Positions 44,729 to 55,963 of a stretch of 64,000 nt of DNA are shown here, in pieces. This DNA is from Hygrophila difformis. Lineage: Eukaryota > Streptophyta > Magnoliopsida > Lamiales > Acanthaceae. The position numbers were made by a program, and so were the translations under genes. The notes under the pieces are model-generated. The model was not told the origin of the DNA, did no database searches, and worked only from the letters and a program-made list of their open reading frames with translations. Each line of letters begins with the position of its first letter. Within the stretch, counting starts at the first letter, position 1. Location: NCBI GenBank assembly GCA_030278955.1, contig JAOANR010000009.1, positions 38,402,945-38,466,944 of the forward strand, given 5' to 3'.

Positions 44729-45479
44729 CAGCTGTGAAATTGGAAGCTCTTCAAAGCAACCAAGGACTTCAATAAAGAAATCTGGATCGGGGGAAACTCA
44801 GATCACAGATCTTCCTTATGAGATTCTTGGAAACATTTTATCAAGAATGGCATTTGATCACCTTGAGACTGTCTTTAATTGTAAATTAGTCTGCAAAGAG
44901 CTTGAAGAGGCTACCCATCATCCTTTAGTCTTGAAAAAAGCTTCTCTTGAAGAATTTTCTGCATGGGGATGGGGGACTTTTGAAGAGACACAAAGAGTTT
45001 TTCTTGAAAGCTGCAGAAATGCAGGAAATTGGATGTACCAGTTACAGGAGGCACTGCGTTTGTTTGTTCAAGTTAAGAATAAACAAGCAGCATTTGATCT
45101 CTTAAAACCTGCAATCACTGATAATCACCCCCCATCCATTTACATAAAAGCTCTTATGCTTTTGAGTAAGGATGAAGTTGAAGAACAAGAGAAGAGAATT
45201 TGGCTCTTTGCTACTCTATGTAAGAATAGACGAAGGCTCAAGGATCTTCGGCTTCAAGTCAGAGGGTGGCTATCAAACTATGAGGAATTTATTTCACCTT
45301 TTCATGGACAACCTAAGAAGAGACTTTGCAATCTTAGGAACTATTATGATAATAATCACGGCCCTTCAAGGAACTCTTATGGAGTCACCTCAATTTACTG
45401 CATGAGGTGCTTAGTCTCTGAGCACTGTAATCTGTTTCTCAGATTTGGAATTGAGGGGGAGACGCCTCCTCATTTGTAA
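44729..45479 (+). CDS. F-box-like gene E (open)
   Basis: The frame is open from at least 44712 to a TAA at 45477-45479, about 250 codons. A CAG acceptor-like site near 44729-44732 suggests a second exon and the true start was not found. The F-box is near residues 30-75 (ITDLPYEILGNILSRMAFDHLE, CKLVCKELEEATHHPLV). The helical region (NAGNWMYQLQEALRLFV, AAFDLLKPAITDN, SIYIKALMLLSKDE) and cysteine motif (IYCMRCLVSEHCNLFLRFG) match the other copies. No in-frame stop, so it may encode a working SCF adaptor if it is spliced and expressed. Confidence 0.65.
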
Positions 45480-45641
45480 TTGACAGATTGAATGTCATAA
45501 GAAACATCATGCTTTGTAATTCCATAGTATTAGCAAGAATCTGATGAATTCTATATTTTGTTTTGATTGTTGATGTTATACTTGTAAGTTCTCTGTTATT
45601 TTTATTCTGCAATAAGTACACTTAGTCGGCATTGAAATCTT

Positions 45642-45769
45642 CACATTTAGAGCAAATCTCTAAATGTGAGTATGGTGATATCATGAAAAGAATGATGAAT
45701 ATAAAAAGGAAGACCTGGTATTATGTTTCCTTTTATCATCTGCACATTTAGAGCCAAGCTCTAAATGTG
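45642..45769 (+). other. Twin perfect hairpins followed by a tract like that before the 3' LTR
   Basis: At 45642-45668 CACATTTAGAG/CTCTAAATGTG forms an 11-bp perfect stem with a 5-base loop. At 45743-45769 CACATTTAGAGC/GCTCTAAATGTG forms a 12-bp perfect stem with loop CAA. Both are followed by AGTATGGTGA. The bases just before the 3' LTR (51654-51674) read CTAAATGTGAGGATGG then TGATA, so each hairpin ends in a near copy of the polypurine tract/LTR border. Confidence 0.8.
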
Positions 45770-45827
45770 AGTATGGTGACACTGAGTTAATCAGTTTATT
45801 CTTATTTCTTTTTTAAGGATTCATAAG

Positions 45828-47048
45828 ATGACTTATGAAGAACTTCAAGCTCGAGGTATAGAATCAGATAAGAAAGAGAAATCATTCTTGATGATGAGGA
45901 AAACAGCAAAAATGGTGGAAACTATTCAGAAAAGCGGTGGATGGTCAGGGATGGAAATCTCACCTCCAATCTTTTATGTCAATCCATTCATGATTTAACA
46001 TATACCAGATAAAGAAAAGGAATTGTTGATGATTGATTTAGAAGAAGCATTCTGGGATAAGATGAATAAATTTTGGGATGACCAAATGATATTTCTCATC
46101 AATGACAGGCATCTGCCTAATGAAATCAGACTCGAAAGACTTTTGGAAAGGGAAAAGAAGAGCATGGCTGAGTGGAATCAGGAATGCTATAGAATTATCA
46201 ATCCAAAAGATCAAATAGGGTTGGAGTTGGATTACTTTGATCCTCAACCACTACCTAAATATGTGAAGCGACTCACCAAACATTGCTGCAAACTTCAAGA
46301 AATCCGAAATGCTAGATTCTATGATGCTCAGCAGGCACTCCCTGCATACATGCCTCCAACATTCTTGAATAAAAAGGGACCCATTGAACAGAATTTCTTG
46401 ACAAATTTGGCCCTGGATAGGATTATTGATGCTCGGATCAATTTGAGACATGACCTCGAGCCTTATTTTAAGAAAGCTAAACAAGGCAAGATGGTATGGA
46501 GAGATGTCCTTAGAACCATTCAGGAAGCTAGGAATAGCTGGATCAGACATATGAATGAGTGGGCTAAGGGACTAAATCTGAGGAGAAGGATTCTTAAACC
46601 AGGGTTGACAAGGAAACCTGATGAGGAATTTCCATTGGAAGAGTTTGCTGATTTGATACCAGAACAGCAAGCATGGGTTAAGGATGCAGAGGAGAGAGAA
46701 GCTGAGAGATCAGGGAAGAACAGGAAACAGAGATCGGATGCAAAACAGACACCACAGAATATAGTCAGGAACATTTTCAGAGAATCTGTTGTTAATGAAG
46801 GACTGGAACCTATAACGAATTTCAGGAAAGTTTCAGCCCCATCAATAACACCAGCAGATGCAGATCTTCTCATTACAGACAGACCTAACAAGATCATGAA
46901 GAGATTACCTCCAACTCTCCAACAGGAAGTTCATGGATATGTTCACGAGAGAAGGAAAGAATTCATTGAGAAGTATATCAAATATGATAGTATGTGCAGA
47001 GAAAATGCATACAAGGAGCATAGACCCTATACTGATCAAACACAATGA
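45828..47048 (+). pseudogene. Long ORF 1 downstream of integrase (one nonsense codon)
   Basis: From the ATG at 45828 (MTYEELQARG) the frame runs 406 codons to 47048 with a single TAA at 45996-45998. The product is rich in charged residues and aromatics and has no motif I recognise: LERLLEREKKSMAEWNQE, YFDPQPLPKYVKRL and NEWAKGLNLRRRILKPGL are representative. A basic, Arg/Lys-rich stretch follows near residue 285. No signal peptide or membrane segment, so it does not look like a classical envelope. In Athila elements this region holds the poorly conserved third ORF. Function unknown. Confidence 0.55.
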
Positions 47049-47209
47049 AGAATTCAGCAGGTAATCATTGATGATTGGGATGCATGAAATGAGAAATATC
47101 TGAACAGAAAGGGAATGAATGTTATGTTAAAAGGAATGGGCAAAATTTTTATGTCAAGAAGCATGATTCAGATGAAGACAGCACAGATGATGAACAAAGA
47201 ATTGAGAAA

Positions 47210-48718
47210 ATGAGAGTAGTAGATGAAGTCACAACTATTGTAGGAGAAAGGAATGAAGGAAATGATGAACTCCATCCGATTCTGCAAGAAAGTATGGACT
47301 ATTATTATGCAAATAGACAAAAGGCAAAGCGTGAATGGGAGGAATTCATGAAAACCCAAGATAAGAAAGGTAAAAAGAAAGTATCCACCAGGAAGAGAAA
47401 GTCACACAATCTTAGTTCAAGCACTTCAGAAGAAGTACCATCAGCTAAGAAAAGGACTGGGAGAAAGGTGGAGACAAGCAAGTCTGCGAAAACTAGCCGA
47501 ATTCCAAAGAAGAGGAAGAATGAAGATGAGCTAGCAACCAAAGAAATTTTGGACTTGTCGTTAGAAATTTCAAAAGCAAGGGATTTAATGGATGAAGATA
47601 ATGAGATATTAAAACCAACTCAAGAAGAGAAGGAAGTTGTTACTTACAAAAGGAGAGGGAAGTTACTTTCTGAGCAGAAGGAGACTAATCCTGAAGAACC
47701 TAAGCAGCAAGGGTCTTCTCTTGAGAATGTAGAACAATTGGGAATCACTCCTGAGAGAGAAAAGCAACAAGAAAAAGAACCTGAAAAACCTGTTAAGAAG
47801 TTCAGGATAAAGATGAAGGCTAGGAAGCCTAAGTATGTGGTGCATGATACCAGCTCCGACGAAGAAAAAGTCAAACCAACTTTAGGGGTAGTCCCCTATA
47901 CAGAGAGGTTGGAACTCACTCCTTATAGTTATTTGGAAGTGGGAGATATAGATCCGGAAGGCTGGAGAGCATGTATCGATGAACATCAACCTGATGAACA
48001 AGGGTCAACTAAACCGATCACTGATCTTCAACAGACACAGATTTTTAAAAGATATAATATAGAAGGACAGGATGAAGATCAGCAAGCTCAGGTTAACAAG
48101 GATCTTATTCAAAGTCAGATTGATTTACAAGGATCTTCAGAAAAAGAAACTGAACAAGATTCACCACCAGAAGAAGCTGCAGATGAACAAGAATTTCTAG
48201 ACCAAGTGGAGAAATTAGTGGTGAACACATTTCAAGATCAGTCACTTGAAGATTTACAAGCTTTTGAAGATATGAACTTGCATGGAACTACAGTAGGGAA
48301 CATGACTTATTCCTTGGAAGGATTGATCAAAAAGTTCAGAAAATTGGCCAGGGAAGGAGGGGATGCACGCACCTCAGTAGAACAAGCAAGTGAATATGCA
48401 GCTAAACTTGAGTCAGAATTGGAGAAAGTTCAACAACAAATGAATTCTGATCAAACAGTGGAGCCATCTCCATTAGCAATCCAAGCTTATGAAGAAGAAG
48501 TGCAGAGAAATGAAATTCAAGAAGATCAACAGAGAAAGTATTTTGTGGAAGATACTGTTAATCAATATCTCGGAGCACAGACAAATGCTGAGGATCAAAT
48601 GAATCAATGGCTCCTACCATCTCAAGTCAGGGATGAAGTAACCCAGAGAGCAATTGCAAGGACGAATGATCCTGAGTGGGTTGCAGAACAGAAGAAGAAA
48701 GCAGAAGAATATTTTTGA
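47210..48718 (+). CDS. Long ORF 2: highly charged Glu/Lys/Gln-rich protein
   Basis: 502 open codons. It begins with a basic region carrying likely nuclear-localisation clusters (KKGKKKVSTRKRK, KKRTGRK, PKKRKNE), then a very acidic/Gln-rich middle, then coiled-coil segments (YAAKLESELEKVQQQM; NEIQEDQQRKYF). Composition is low-complexity. No enzyme motif, signal peptide or membrane helix. It may be the middle of one ancient ORF with ORF 1 and ORF 3: the frame is open about 40 codons before the first ATG. Part of the Athila cargo; function unknown. Confidence 0.5.
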   Translation: MRVVDEVTTIVGERNEGNDELHPILQESMDYYYANRQKAKREWEEFMKTQDKKGKKKVSTRKRKSHNLSSSTSEEVPSAKKRTGRKVETSKSAKTSRIPKKRKNEDELATKEILDLSLEISKARDLMDEDNEILKPTQEEKEVVTYKRRGKLLSEQKETNPEEPKQQGSSLENVEQLGITPEREKQQEKEPEKPVKKFRIKMKARKPKYVVHDTSSDEEKVKPTLGVVPYTERLELTPYSYLEVGDIDPEGWRACIDEHQPDEQGSTKPITDLQQTQIFKRYNIEGQDEDQQAQVNKDLIQSQIDLQGSSEKETEQDSPPEEAADEQEFLDQVEKLVVNTFQDQSLEDLQAFEDMNLHGTTVGNMTYSLEGLIKKFRKLAREGGDARTSVEQASEYAAKLESELEKVQQQMNSDQTVEPSPLAIQAYEEEVQRNEIQEDQQRKYFVEDTVNQYLGAQTNAEDQMNQWLLPSQVRDEVTQRAIARTNDPEWVAEQKKKAEEYF

Positions 48719-48733
48719 ACCAAAGGATTTGAA

Positions 48734-49473
48734 GATTCAGAACTACTGCTATCCCTCTTCTATTAAACGAACCTTTACAGGAAGATCCCACAGAGATCTT
48801 AATCCAGCATAGCTTGGAAGTTACTGAGAAGGTAGATACCAGCACATCATTGATACATGATTCAGGCATAGGCAATCTACAACATGATGATGCTGATAGA
48901 GTTCAAGAAGAAAATCCAGAACCTGACCATGAAGAAAACCCAGAACAAGTTCAGGAAGAAAATGTAGAACCTGCTCAAGAAGGAGGTCAATCAGAAGAAG
49001 AAGGAAATGAGAATGCTGGAAATGAGCAGGAAGAAGCACAAGAGTCTGAGGGATATGAATCAGATACGTCTGAAGGATCTTCCCCAGGAAAAGAAATTCC
49101 AGAATTGTTGCCCTTGAGTTATTGGGGAAAGAATAGTCCAAAGGTGAGGTTATCAATCCTTGATAGCATTGAGAAGAGGACTGAATTCACAGAAGAGGAA
49201 ATCAAGGTTAAGTTTAATGGAAGAAAGGAAGCATTAGAGAACTACCTGGGAATGTCCAAAATGATTGTTCCAGACAAAGGATTTCATCCCAAGTGGTTGA
49301 ATCACAAATGTATCAATTACTGGACAAGAATCGATGAATGGGACGTTTTCATGAGACATAACAACAAATGTGGTTATGTGGAGTTGACCAGAGAGTTCTA
49401 TGCTAACTTTGATGTTGAGGCTGAAACAACATGGATAGAGGAAGAACAGTGCAAGTCACTGTGGAAACTCTGA
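48734..49473 (+). pseudogene. Long ORF 3a: acidic repeats plus start of plant-transposon-type domain
   Basis: An open frame without an early ATG. It has degenerate acidic repeats (QEENPEPDHEENPEQVQEEN cadence), then a folded part: LPLSYWGKNSPKVRL, MIVPDKGFHPKWL, and WDVFMRHN...ELTREFYANF. The W...F...REFYAN pattern is what I recall from the putative plant transposon protein domain found in Athila-like ORFs (PF20167-type; from memory). The frame ends at 49473, but the homologous reading continues in the frame that opens at 49431, so a one- or two-base indel splits the domain. Confidence 0.5.
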
Positions 49474-50600
49474 ATGATTTGATACAGGCACCTCTGTCAG
49501 AACAACCAGAAGTTAAGTCTGAGGTCCTTTTGAGGAAGAAAACTCAGGGAAATAAGCTTACCAATGCTAGAAAAATGGCATTAGGATTCTGTTCAACACA
49601 CAGAGGAACTGATCAGAATAAGATTCCATTGAAGAATTTGAAGCCTGAATATCTGCCAACACTTGATTTTTACTACTCAAAGCTTAGACCCACCAAAAAA
49701 TTTCAAGGACCTTCAGGAAGGAAGTGCAGTGCTGCACACCATGTTCTCAATGTCATAAAGTCAAGAGTTGGAGAAGATGCAGCATTAGCCTATCCAAATT
49801 TAATCAGAAGACACTGTGAGAAACAAGGAGTGTCAATCATACCATTCTTACCAGAGATCATAAAGATAGATCCTCCTATTCCATTACCAGTAGACACTTT
49901 GAGGGGAGAATTGGTTTACCAAATGCCAGATTTAGAGGAACAAACTTCTGAGGGATCAGGATCAAAGGTACCATCTCCTAAGACAAAAAGGGTCAAGCTT
50001 CCTTCAAAATCAAGATCATCTCAATCAAAAGCCGCAGTGAAAAGGACAAAGACTACAGCTGCATCTCCTGCATTGAATCCTATTCCAGAAGATGAGGAGT
50101 TTGAGAATACTTCTGCACCATCTCAACCTTTGAGACAAGAAAACCCAATGAGGAACACAGTGTCTGTGGACGAATCTCAGAATATGAGTACTTCAATTCA
50201 AAGTTTTGCACAGTCCATGGAGATGTTAGTGAAATCTATGTCAGAAGACAAGCACATTCAAAGAGAGATGGAGCAAAAGAGGATTGAACTTGAGCATACC
50301 AGGATTCAAACTGAAGAAAAACTCAGAAAAGAAGAGATGGAGAGACAAGAAAAGATAAGAAAGGAAGAATGGGATAGACAAGAGAGAAAGAGAAGAGAAG
50401 AAATGGAAAGTTTTGAAAGGTTAAGAAAAGAAGAACTTGAAGAGAGAAGACAGGAACGAGAAAGGGATATGGAGCTGAGGAGACAGGAGCAGCAAAATAG
50501 TACGAGATTGGTAAACATTCTTGCCAACCTGGTCTCGGATCTAAAGAAGTCTCCATCCATACCACCCAAAGACCTAGACAATGATGCAGGACCATCCTGA
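49431..50600 (+). pseudogene. Long ORF 3b: rest of the domain and a long coiled coil
   Basis: 389 codons overlapping ORF 3a by 43 bases in another frame. The first 150 residues continue the domain (VTVETLNDLIQAPL, KMALGFCSTHRGT, KCSAAHHVLNVIKSRVG). Then comes a basic Ser/Lys-rich linker (PSPKTKRVKLPSKSRS) and a roughly 100-residue Glu/Arg coiled coil (EKLRKEEMERQEKIRKEEWD cadence, repeated). Such charged coiled coils are common in third ORFs of Athila elements. Without the upstream frame the protein lacks the first half of its domain. Confidence 0.5.
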
Positions 50601-51669
50601 GATCACATGGGAGTTTTCTTAACCTTCTTTTTCTTTTAATTGCAGTCTTTCTTTCTTTATTTCTTTCCTGCTTCCATTTATTTCAATTTGTGAATATAAC
50701 TTAGAATAGAGTTAATATGAAGTTGTGTCATAGGATTGAATTTCAAGTTAAGATCATTTAAAAAAAAAAACAAAACAAACTCAAGTAGGCTAATAAACTG
50801 ATGAAGGAATAGAAGATGAGTCTAAAGTGGTTGCTGGAGACATCTACTTTATAGATTTTCACTGCAAGCATGAGCCGCTCTTGAAAACTATTTTCAGCTG
50901 TAAACTCTGAGATTGATTGATGTCATTACTAGATGAACAGTTTGAAGATTTTATGATTATATTAACTCTAGTGATTTATATACTCTAAACAACAACTGCA
51001 CAAGGTTAGAAGGATTGATCTAATCTAGTCTCTCTTGGAAGATGAGTGTGCATATTGAGTGAAGTAAGAGTTCAAAAAAAAAAAAAAAGAGAGCAAGGGA
51101 AATTTCAGAAACAGACGTGGTAAAATAATGTGGATATAAGTAGCTAGCACAGCTGCCCCTCTGATTTATGAGTTGAAGAACTTTAAAATAGCAGAATCAA
51201 GGGCAGGGGAGTTGAAGTTTCATCTGCAATGTCAGGTCATGCGACTCCTCCTAATAATGTGAAACCGAGCTATTGAAAGCCACGGAAGGCCACCCCTTGA
51301 TAAAAAAAAAGAGTGTGTTTTAGTTTATTCTTTTTGAGTAAGGATTCAGAAGCACAAGATATGCACATGAGTTGGACAGGATTGAGCGTGAGAAGAGAAA
51401 TTTGACTAACTAAGGAGCAGAACAATAGTTCACATAAATGCAAATCACTTTTGTTAATGTTTTCATGAAATCTGGTGAATTTAAAGTTAGGTATGAAGCG
51501 TCAATCAGTTGAAAGAGTTGAGCTTGAGATAGTTGGAAAAGAGAAGGTAGTGATCCAGGAGAATCTTACATGAACATCTAAATCCTAGGAGCCACTAATT
51601 GGACTTATTCTTTGAAACTTTACAAGTTTCCTACCACTTGAGGACAAGTGTTTCTAAATGTGAGGATGG
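50601..51669 (+). other. Athila 3' untranslated region and polypurine tract
   Basis: No ORF of note. Contains A runs (50760, 51075, 51302) and ends in the purine-rich GTGAGGATGG (51660-51669) directly before the 3' LTR, the likely plus-strand primer. Confidence 0.6.
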
Positions 51670-54600
51670 TGATAACAGTCTTTTATGACTGTCATTTGCG
51701 TCCAATTTAGTGTCTTAATGATGATCTTTTGTTCTTAATTCCATTAGTTTTTAATGAATAATCATGGAATATCAGAAAAGATGGAAGAAGAACCAAGATT
51801 GTGAAGAAGTCGGAAGTACATTGAAAATGGCTTGAAATTCTAAGTTTTCATTGCAAGTCTCGCACGCTATGTTTTTATTTGAACTGACTCACGCTTTGTC
51901 ATTCAGCAGGAAGTTAAGCTGAAAAGCAGCGGGAAGTGGAAAACACATAGCGAGGAAAGAGAGAAATACTGCGAGGACTTACATACGAAATCAGGAAAGA
52001 TCTAAGGAAAATGTTCAGAAGCTGAAGCCCACGCGATGATTGTTTGACATCGTGAGGAAAGGAAGTTTGTGCAAGACAGGAAGCTTCAGATATTACGGCG
52101 AGAAGCAAACTGTTTGAAGAGACTGTGAGATCTCGCTTTGTCAAGAAAGATAATTACATTTCTGACTCTCGCTTTGAAAGAACTGGATAAAGCGAGAGGA
52201 GAGCTATTTTGATGCGAGCGGTTATCATCCAAGGCTGAAGCAGTTACAACGCCCATCTATAAATAAGACCCTTGGGGGATGAGCTCAAGTAGCGGGAGAT
52301 TGAAGAGAATAGCTCATTTTTACTCTCCAGTTCACTTTTAGAATTCAGTAGGTAGGTTAGCTAGGGTTTACTTTTCACTGCAATTTACTTCAAGTTCTTC
52401 AGATTTGTAATTCAATTTCGCAGTAGATTTTCTTCGGAATATTTTAGTAGATTAGTTTGAGGATACCCTGGAAGAAGAATTGCTATCGGAATGCTTGTTC
52501 ATCCATTACGACGATCACCATCTAATTTCCGACTTCTTCGTTCACCTTTGCATTATTCTGATTGCAATCAGATTTCCAGGTGTATTTGTTTTTTATTCTT
52601 TGTTATTCAAGATACATGAAGAATGATCAGTTATCAAATCGTGCATTTCTTATCTTTCTGATTACAATTTTCAGAGAATATTAGAAATCTATTGTTTTTT
52701 TTCAATTCTGTTTCAGAGAAGTATAAACCTCAGTTACAATATTCACTTTTTGGAATTTGCATCACATCGATAATTTGATTCTCGAAGATCATAATACTTT
52801 CATATCTTTAATTCGTAATTTGTTCGTTCTAACGCAAGAAGTTTGGATGTTGTAGCCGAGTTAGGTATGAACTGGCAGAATTGTGAATTCATTCGATTTT
52901 CTGTTGATATTATGTCTCGATCACAAATTTGGAAGAAATCACAGAGATTAATGTTCAGAACTCTAAAAGGTTCCTAAAGACCCATGCAGTGTTAATCATC
53001 GCATGATAATCTTTAAGAATTAACAACTTCAAGTTTACGAATTTGGATGTGAAAGGTTCTGTTCTCATTATTTTCTGAATAGAAATTCCAGAGGGTAGTT
53101 ATGACAGTTATAGGACTTGATCATTTATTTCACATAAAGATAAAGCACGCTTCATCCTAAAAGATGATGCGAGGAGATATTCAGATAACTTTGTTTCAGG
53201 AGAGGCTATTTCAATACTCTCGCGATGTCATTTTGACAAAGCGAGAGAACCAACTTATAATAGCAACAGAATTGATTCCCTTTTCTTGGGGCATCAACTA
53301 CTCACTTCTACTTCTTATACATAAATAACCCCTATTTTATAAGTAGGAATTGAATACCTCGCCGCATTCTTACAGAAATTACTGCGAGGCATTCAGTTCT
53401 TTGTATAAACAAAATCTGAGGAACATTCTTTGAACATTAACTCCCTCCACGCTGTACAAACATAGCGTGCGGAAAATTGGAATGTTCATAATTTGAAACC
53501 CAAAGTAGCTACTGCGAGCTATTTTGGACACCTATTTTGCAGAATTATTTCTCAAATCTCTTTCATAGGAAAGTGATTTCCTAATTCTGTCTAGTTTCCA
53601 GTGTATATTTTGGAAACACTCTAGCATTTTGATTAAGAGGACTCAGAACCCTCATCCTTTCCTTATACATATAATACTACCTATACATATAATATTTTGG
53701 GATATTTCTCAGTTTATGATGAGTAATCTTACTTCACAATTACAGACTCATAATTCATATCTGTAATTCATATTACTATTTTCATTAGTACATTGAGAAA
53801 GATGATGATATAAGTTTTCTCAATCATTATTTACTCAGGTTAATGAAGAACAAACTTGTTCTTTAGTTGGACATTTAGTACCTGTCGTTTAAAAGGGAAA
53901 GGTGTTTCAAAAATCATCTTTTGTCCCAATAATTAATGGAGTTTTAGGAAGATTAATTTCCAGGGTTCATAGCTTTATAGTTTCCACTATATGCTATGGG
54001 TAGGAGATTAAATATTCTTTCTACAGTCTTACTAATCCTGAGTCAAGTCATGGGTATTTGGAATTGTTTACAGAGATTTCTCAAGCTAAAGCATCTATAT
54101 GAATCTGAGTGGTCTGGATAAGTCAAGGATTTTGAATAGCAATTTCATCTTGATATACTTACAGGACTATTATTTCTTACAACTACTTGAAGGAATTACT
54201 CTGAGTAGTCAAGTCTTATGAAAACATTGGATGATAGATTTAAATACTTGCTTTTTCACTTCTTGTAGAGGACATCCAATATAGGGTCATGAGACCAGTT
54301 TGACTCAGAGTAGTAAAAAGAACAACTTCAAGTTCAGATGAATATAAGATGATTTAGAAGTGACCTTGAGTTGTCAAAGGCTTAATCTGAGTCCGAAAGA
54401 AATAGATTAAGTGACAGTTCTAAGAAGCTTCTTGTCACAGAATGAGTCTGACCGATCATCCTGCGGTAACAATATTCTATGATTTCAGTGCTTAGATTGT
54501 CATGACACTGAATCACAATTACCTGTCTTGGGAAGTGATTTAAGACATGAAGATTTGATTAAGTTGCATAGAGGATTTGTCTATCTCGATGAACTTTCAT

Positions 54601-55016
54601 TCTGTTTTAACCATTGAAGTATGATATTCTCATCATATTCTTATTTCGTTTATTTGATTTGGTCCACATCATCTTAAACTCATGAACATAATCATAACAC
54701 TCAACATCATTTCAATTGTTTTCTTTATTATTGTTTACAGCTTTATGCATTTACAGTTCAGCATTAAATTTTTAGTCATCATCATTCCACCATCCTTAAA
54801 CCAAGAGCAAAAACAGGTTCTAGAACTAATAATCCTATTTAAACGCTTCTATCGTGTGACTCTCTAATGAACGATCCCGACAATAAAAATAAATATTGCA
54901 GCTTGATACCGTGCGCTTTCGGTAGGAAAAATTAGGCAAGCTCTTTAACAGTCCTATAGAATTATAGTATAAAGGCTGTCGGGGGGCATTGCAGCGGGTT
55001 TTACCTCAAAGCTTCA
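51670..55016 (+). repeat. Athila 3' LTR
   Basis: 3347 bp, nearly identical to the 5' LTR, TGATAAC...GCTTCA. The TATA box (52258-52265) and all the CGC/GCG hairpins recur. In some hairpins the two LTRs differ on both arms, for example CACGATG/CATCGCG in the 5' copy against GCGATG/CATCGTG in the 3' copy. Confidence 0.92.
52258..52265 (+). promoter_or_regulatory. TATA box of the Athila 3' LTR
   Basis: TATAAATA in the same context as 22984-22991. Transcription from this copy would read out into the captured SHMT fragment downstream (+ strand). Confidence 0.5.
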
Positions 55017-55021
55017 TTGGT

Positions 55022-55963
55022 TAGTTACCTCATTTTATATCTGCTGCTTCTCTATAGAATTTTGGCTTTGAATTAATTAAGCCTACACAAGACAGGCATT
55101 AAAGACCAAAATATTTTAGGCCTGTTTATTGTTGAAATATAAAAGTGATTTAGGAAATAAAGGTCTTTGATTGTTAAGGTTGTCGAGGATGGATAGTTTT
55201 GGCGTTGGTTTTCTCTTCTATTGATGCCAATTTGTTGTTAGTTTGATTAACGTTTTGATACTGTTTTGTTGGATTGAAGATTAATGCGAAGAGGGAGGAT
55301 AGAAGTTTTGGTGTTGATTTTGTGTTATTTCTTAGAATTTGTTGATCATAGGTTTAGAGGCTATCTGTTAGCTTCATCAAGGGTGGAGATGAATTGGTGA
55401 TGTGTTTTTGATTGATACTAATTTGGGTGAAATCAAGTTATTTCAGTTCTGTAAAGATATGTGTTCAAGCTAGAGTAAGATTCTTATTGGCTGGTCCACT
55501 TTAAATTCACCAGTTTTAAATTTTCAGGACCTCGGATTTGATACACTTTTGAGTTAGAAAACCTAATGCGTGCATCACAATGTACTCTTCTGAAGCCAGG
55601 AAAGAAAGTAGAGGGGCTCAATGCTCATGCACGGGAAGATTTCAATATTAGTTATTTGTTCCTTTCCTGCTAGAAATTTGAAAAGTTCGATATTTAAAAA
55701 CTATACGACGAGACGAATCTAATAAATCTCACTTGATTATAAATTTTAACTTGTATAACTATGAGAAAATTGAAATCAAAGCGATCCGATGAATAGTGCT
55801 GAAATTTGGTTTGGAGCAATTAATTGGAAACGGAGGAAGTATAATATAAGGAAAATATAAGCACTCACCTAAAAATATTTTTTACATTAGACTACATAAA
55901 ATTTTAACATGTACTACATTCTAGCTTTTTGAAGGAGATTTTTCAGCCCTCCGTTTTGTACAG
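55022..55963. other. Captured-region sequence right of the Athila insertion
   Basis: Begins with TAGTTACC, which completes the splice donor split by the insertion. AT-rich, intron-like. One ACGGAGGAAGTA near 55834 resembles a lone MITE end. No gene recognised. Confidence 0.4.

Larger units (their letters stand above)
22396..55016 (+). mobile_element. Athila-like Ty3/Gypsy retrotransposon with extra genes and a nested insertion
   Basis: Two long LTRs (22396-25743 and 51670-55016) begin TGAT and end TTCA. A tRNA-Asp primer site follows the first and a purine-rich tract precedes the second. Flanks ATGGT (22391-22395) and TTGGT (55017-55021) are a 5-bp target duplication with one mismatch. Inside: gag plus the beginning of protease (25884-28101), a nested chromovirus (28102-38527), the integrase tail (38528-38758), F-box-like genes (39378-45479), and large ORFs (45828-50600). 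Protease end, RT, RNase H and most of integrase are gone, so it cannot move by itself now. Total 32.6 kb; about 22 kb without the nested element, roughly twice a typical Athila. The LTRs look very similar, suggesting recent insertion. Confidence 0.9.

Noticed and set aside
55830..55845. ACGGAGGAAGTA as a MITE end
   Set aside because: Only one end seen; no partner inverted repeat found within a plausible distance.
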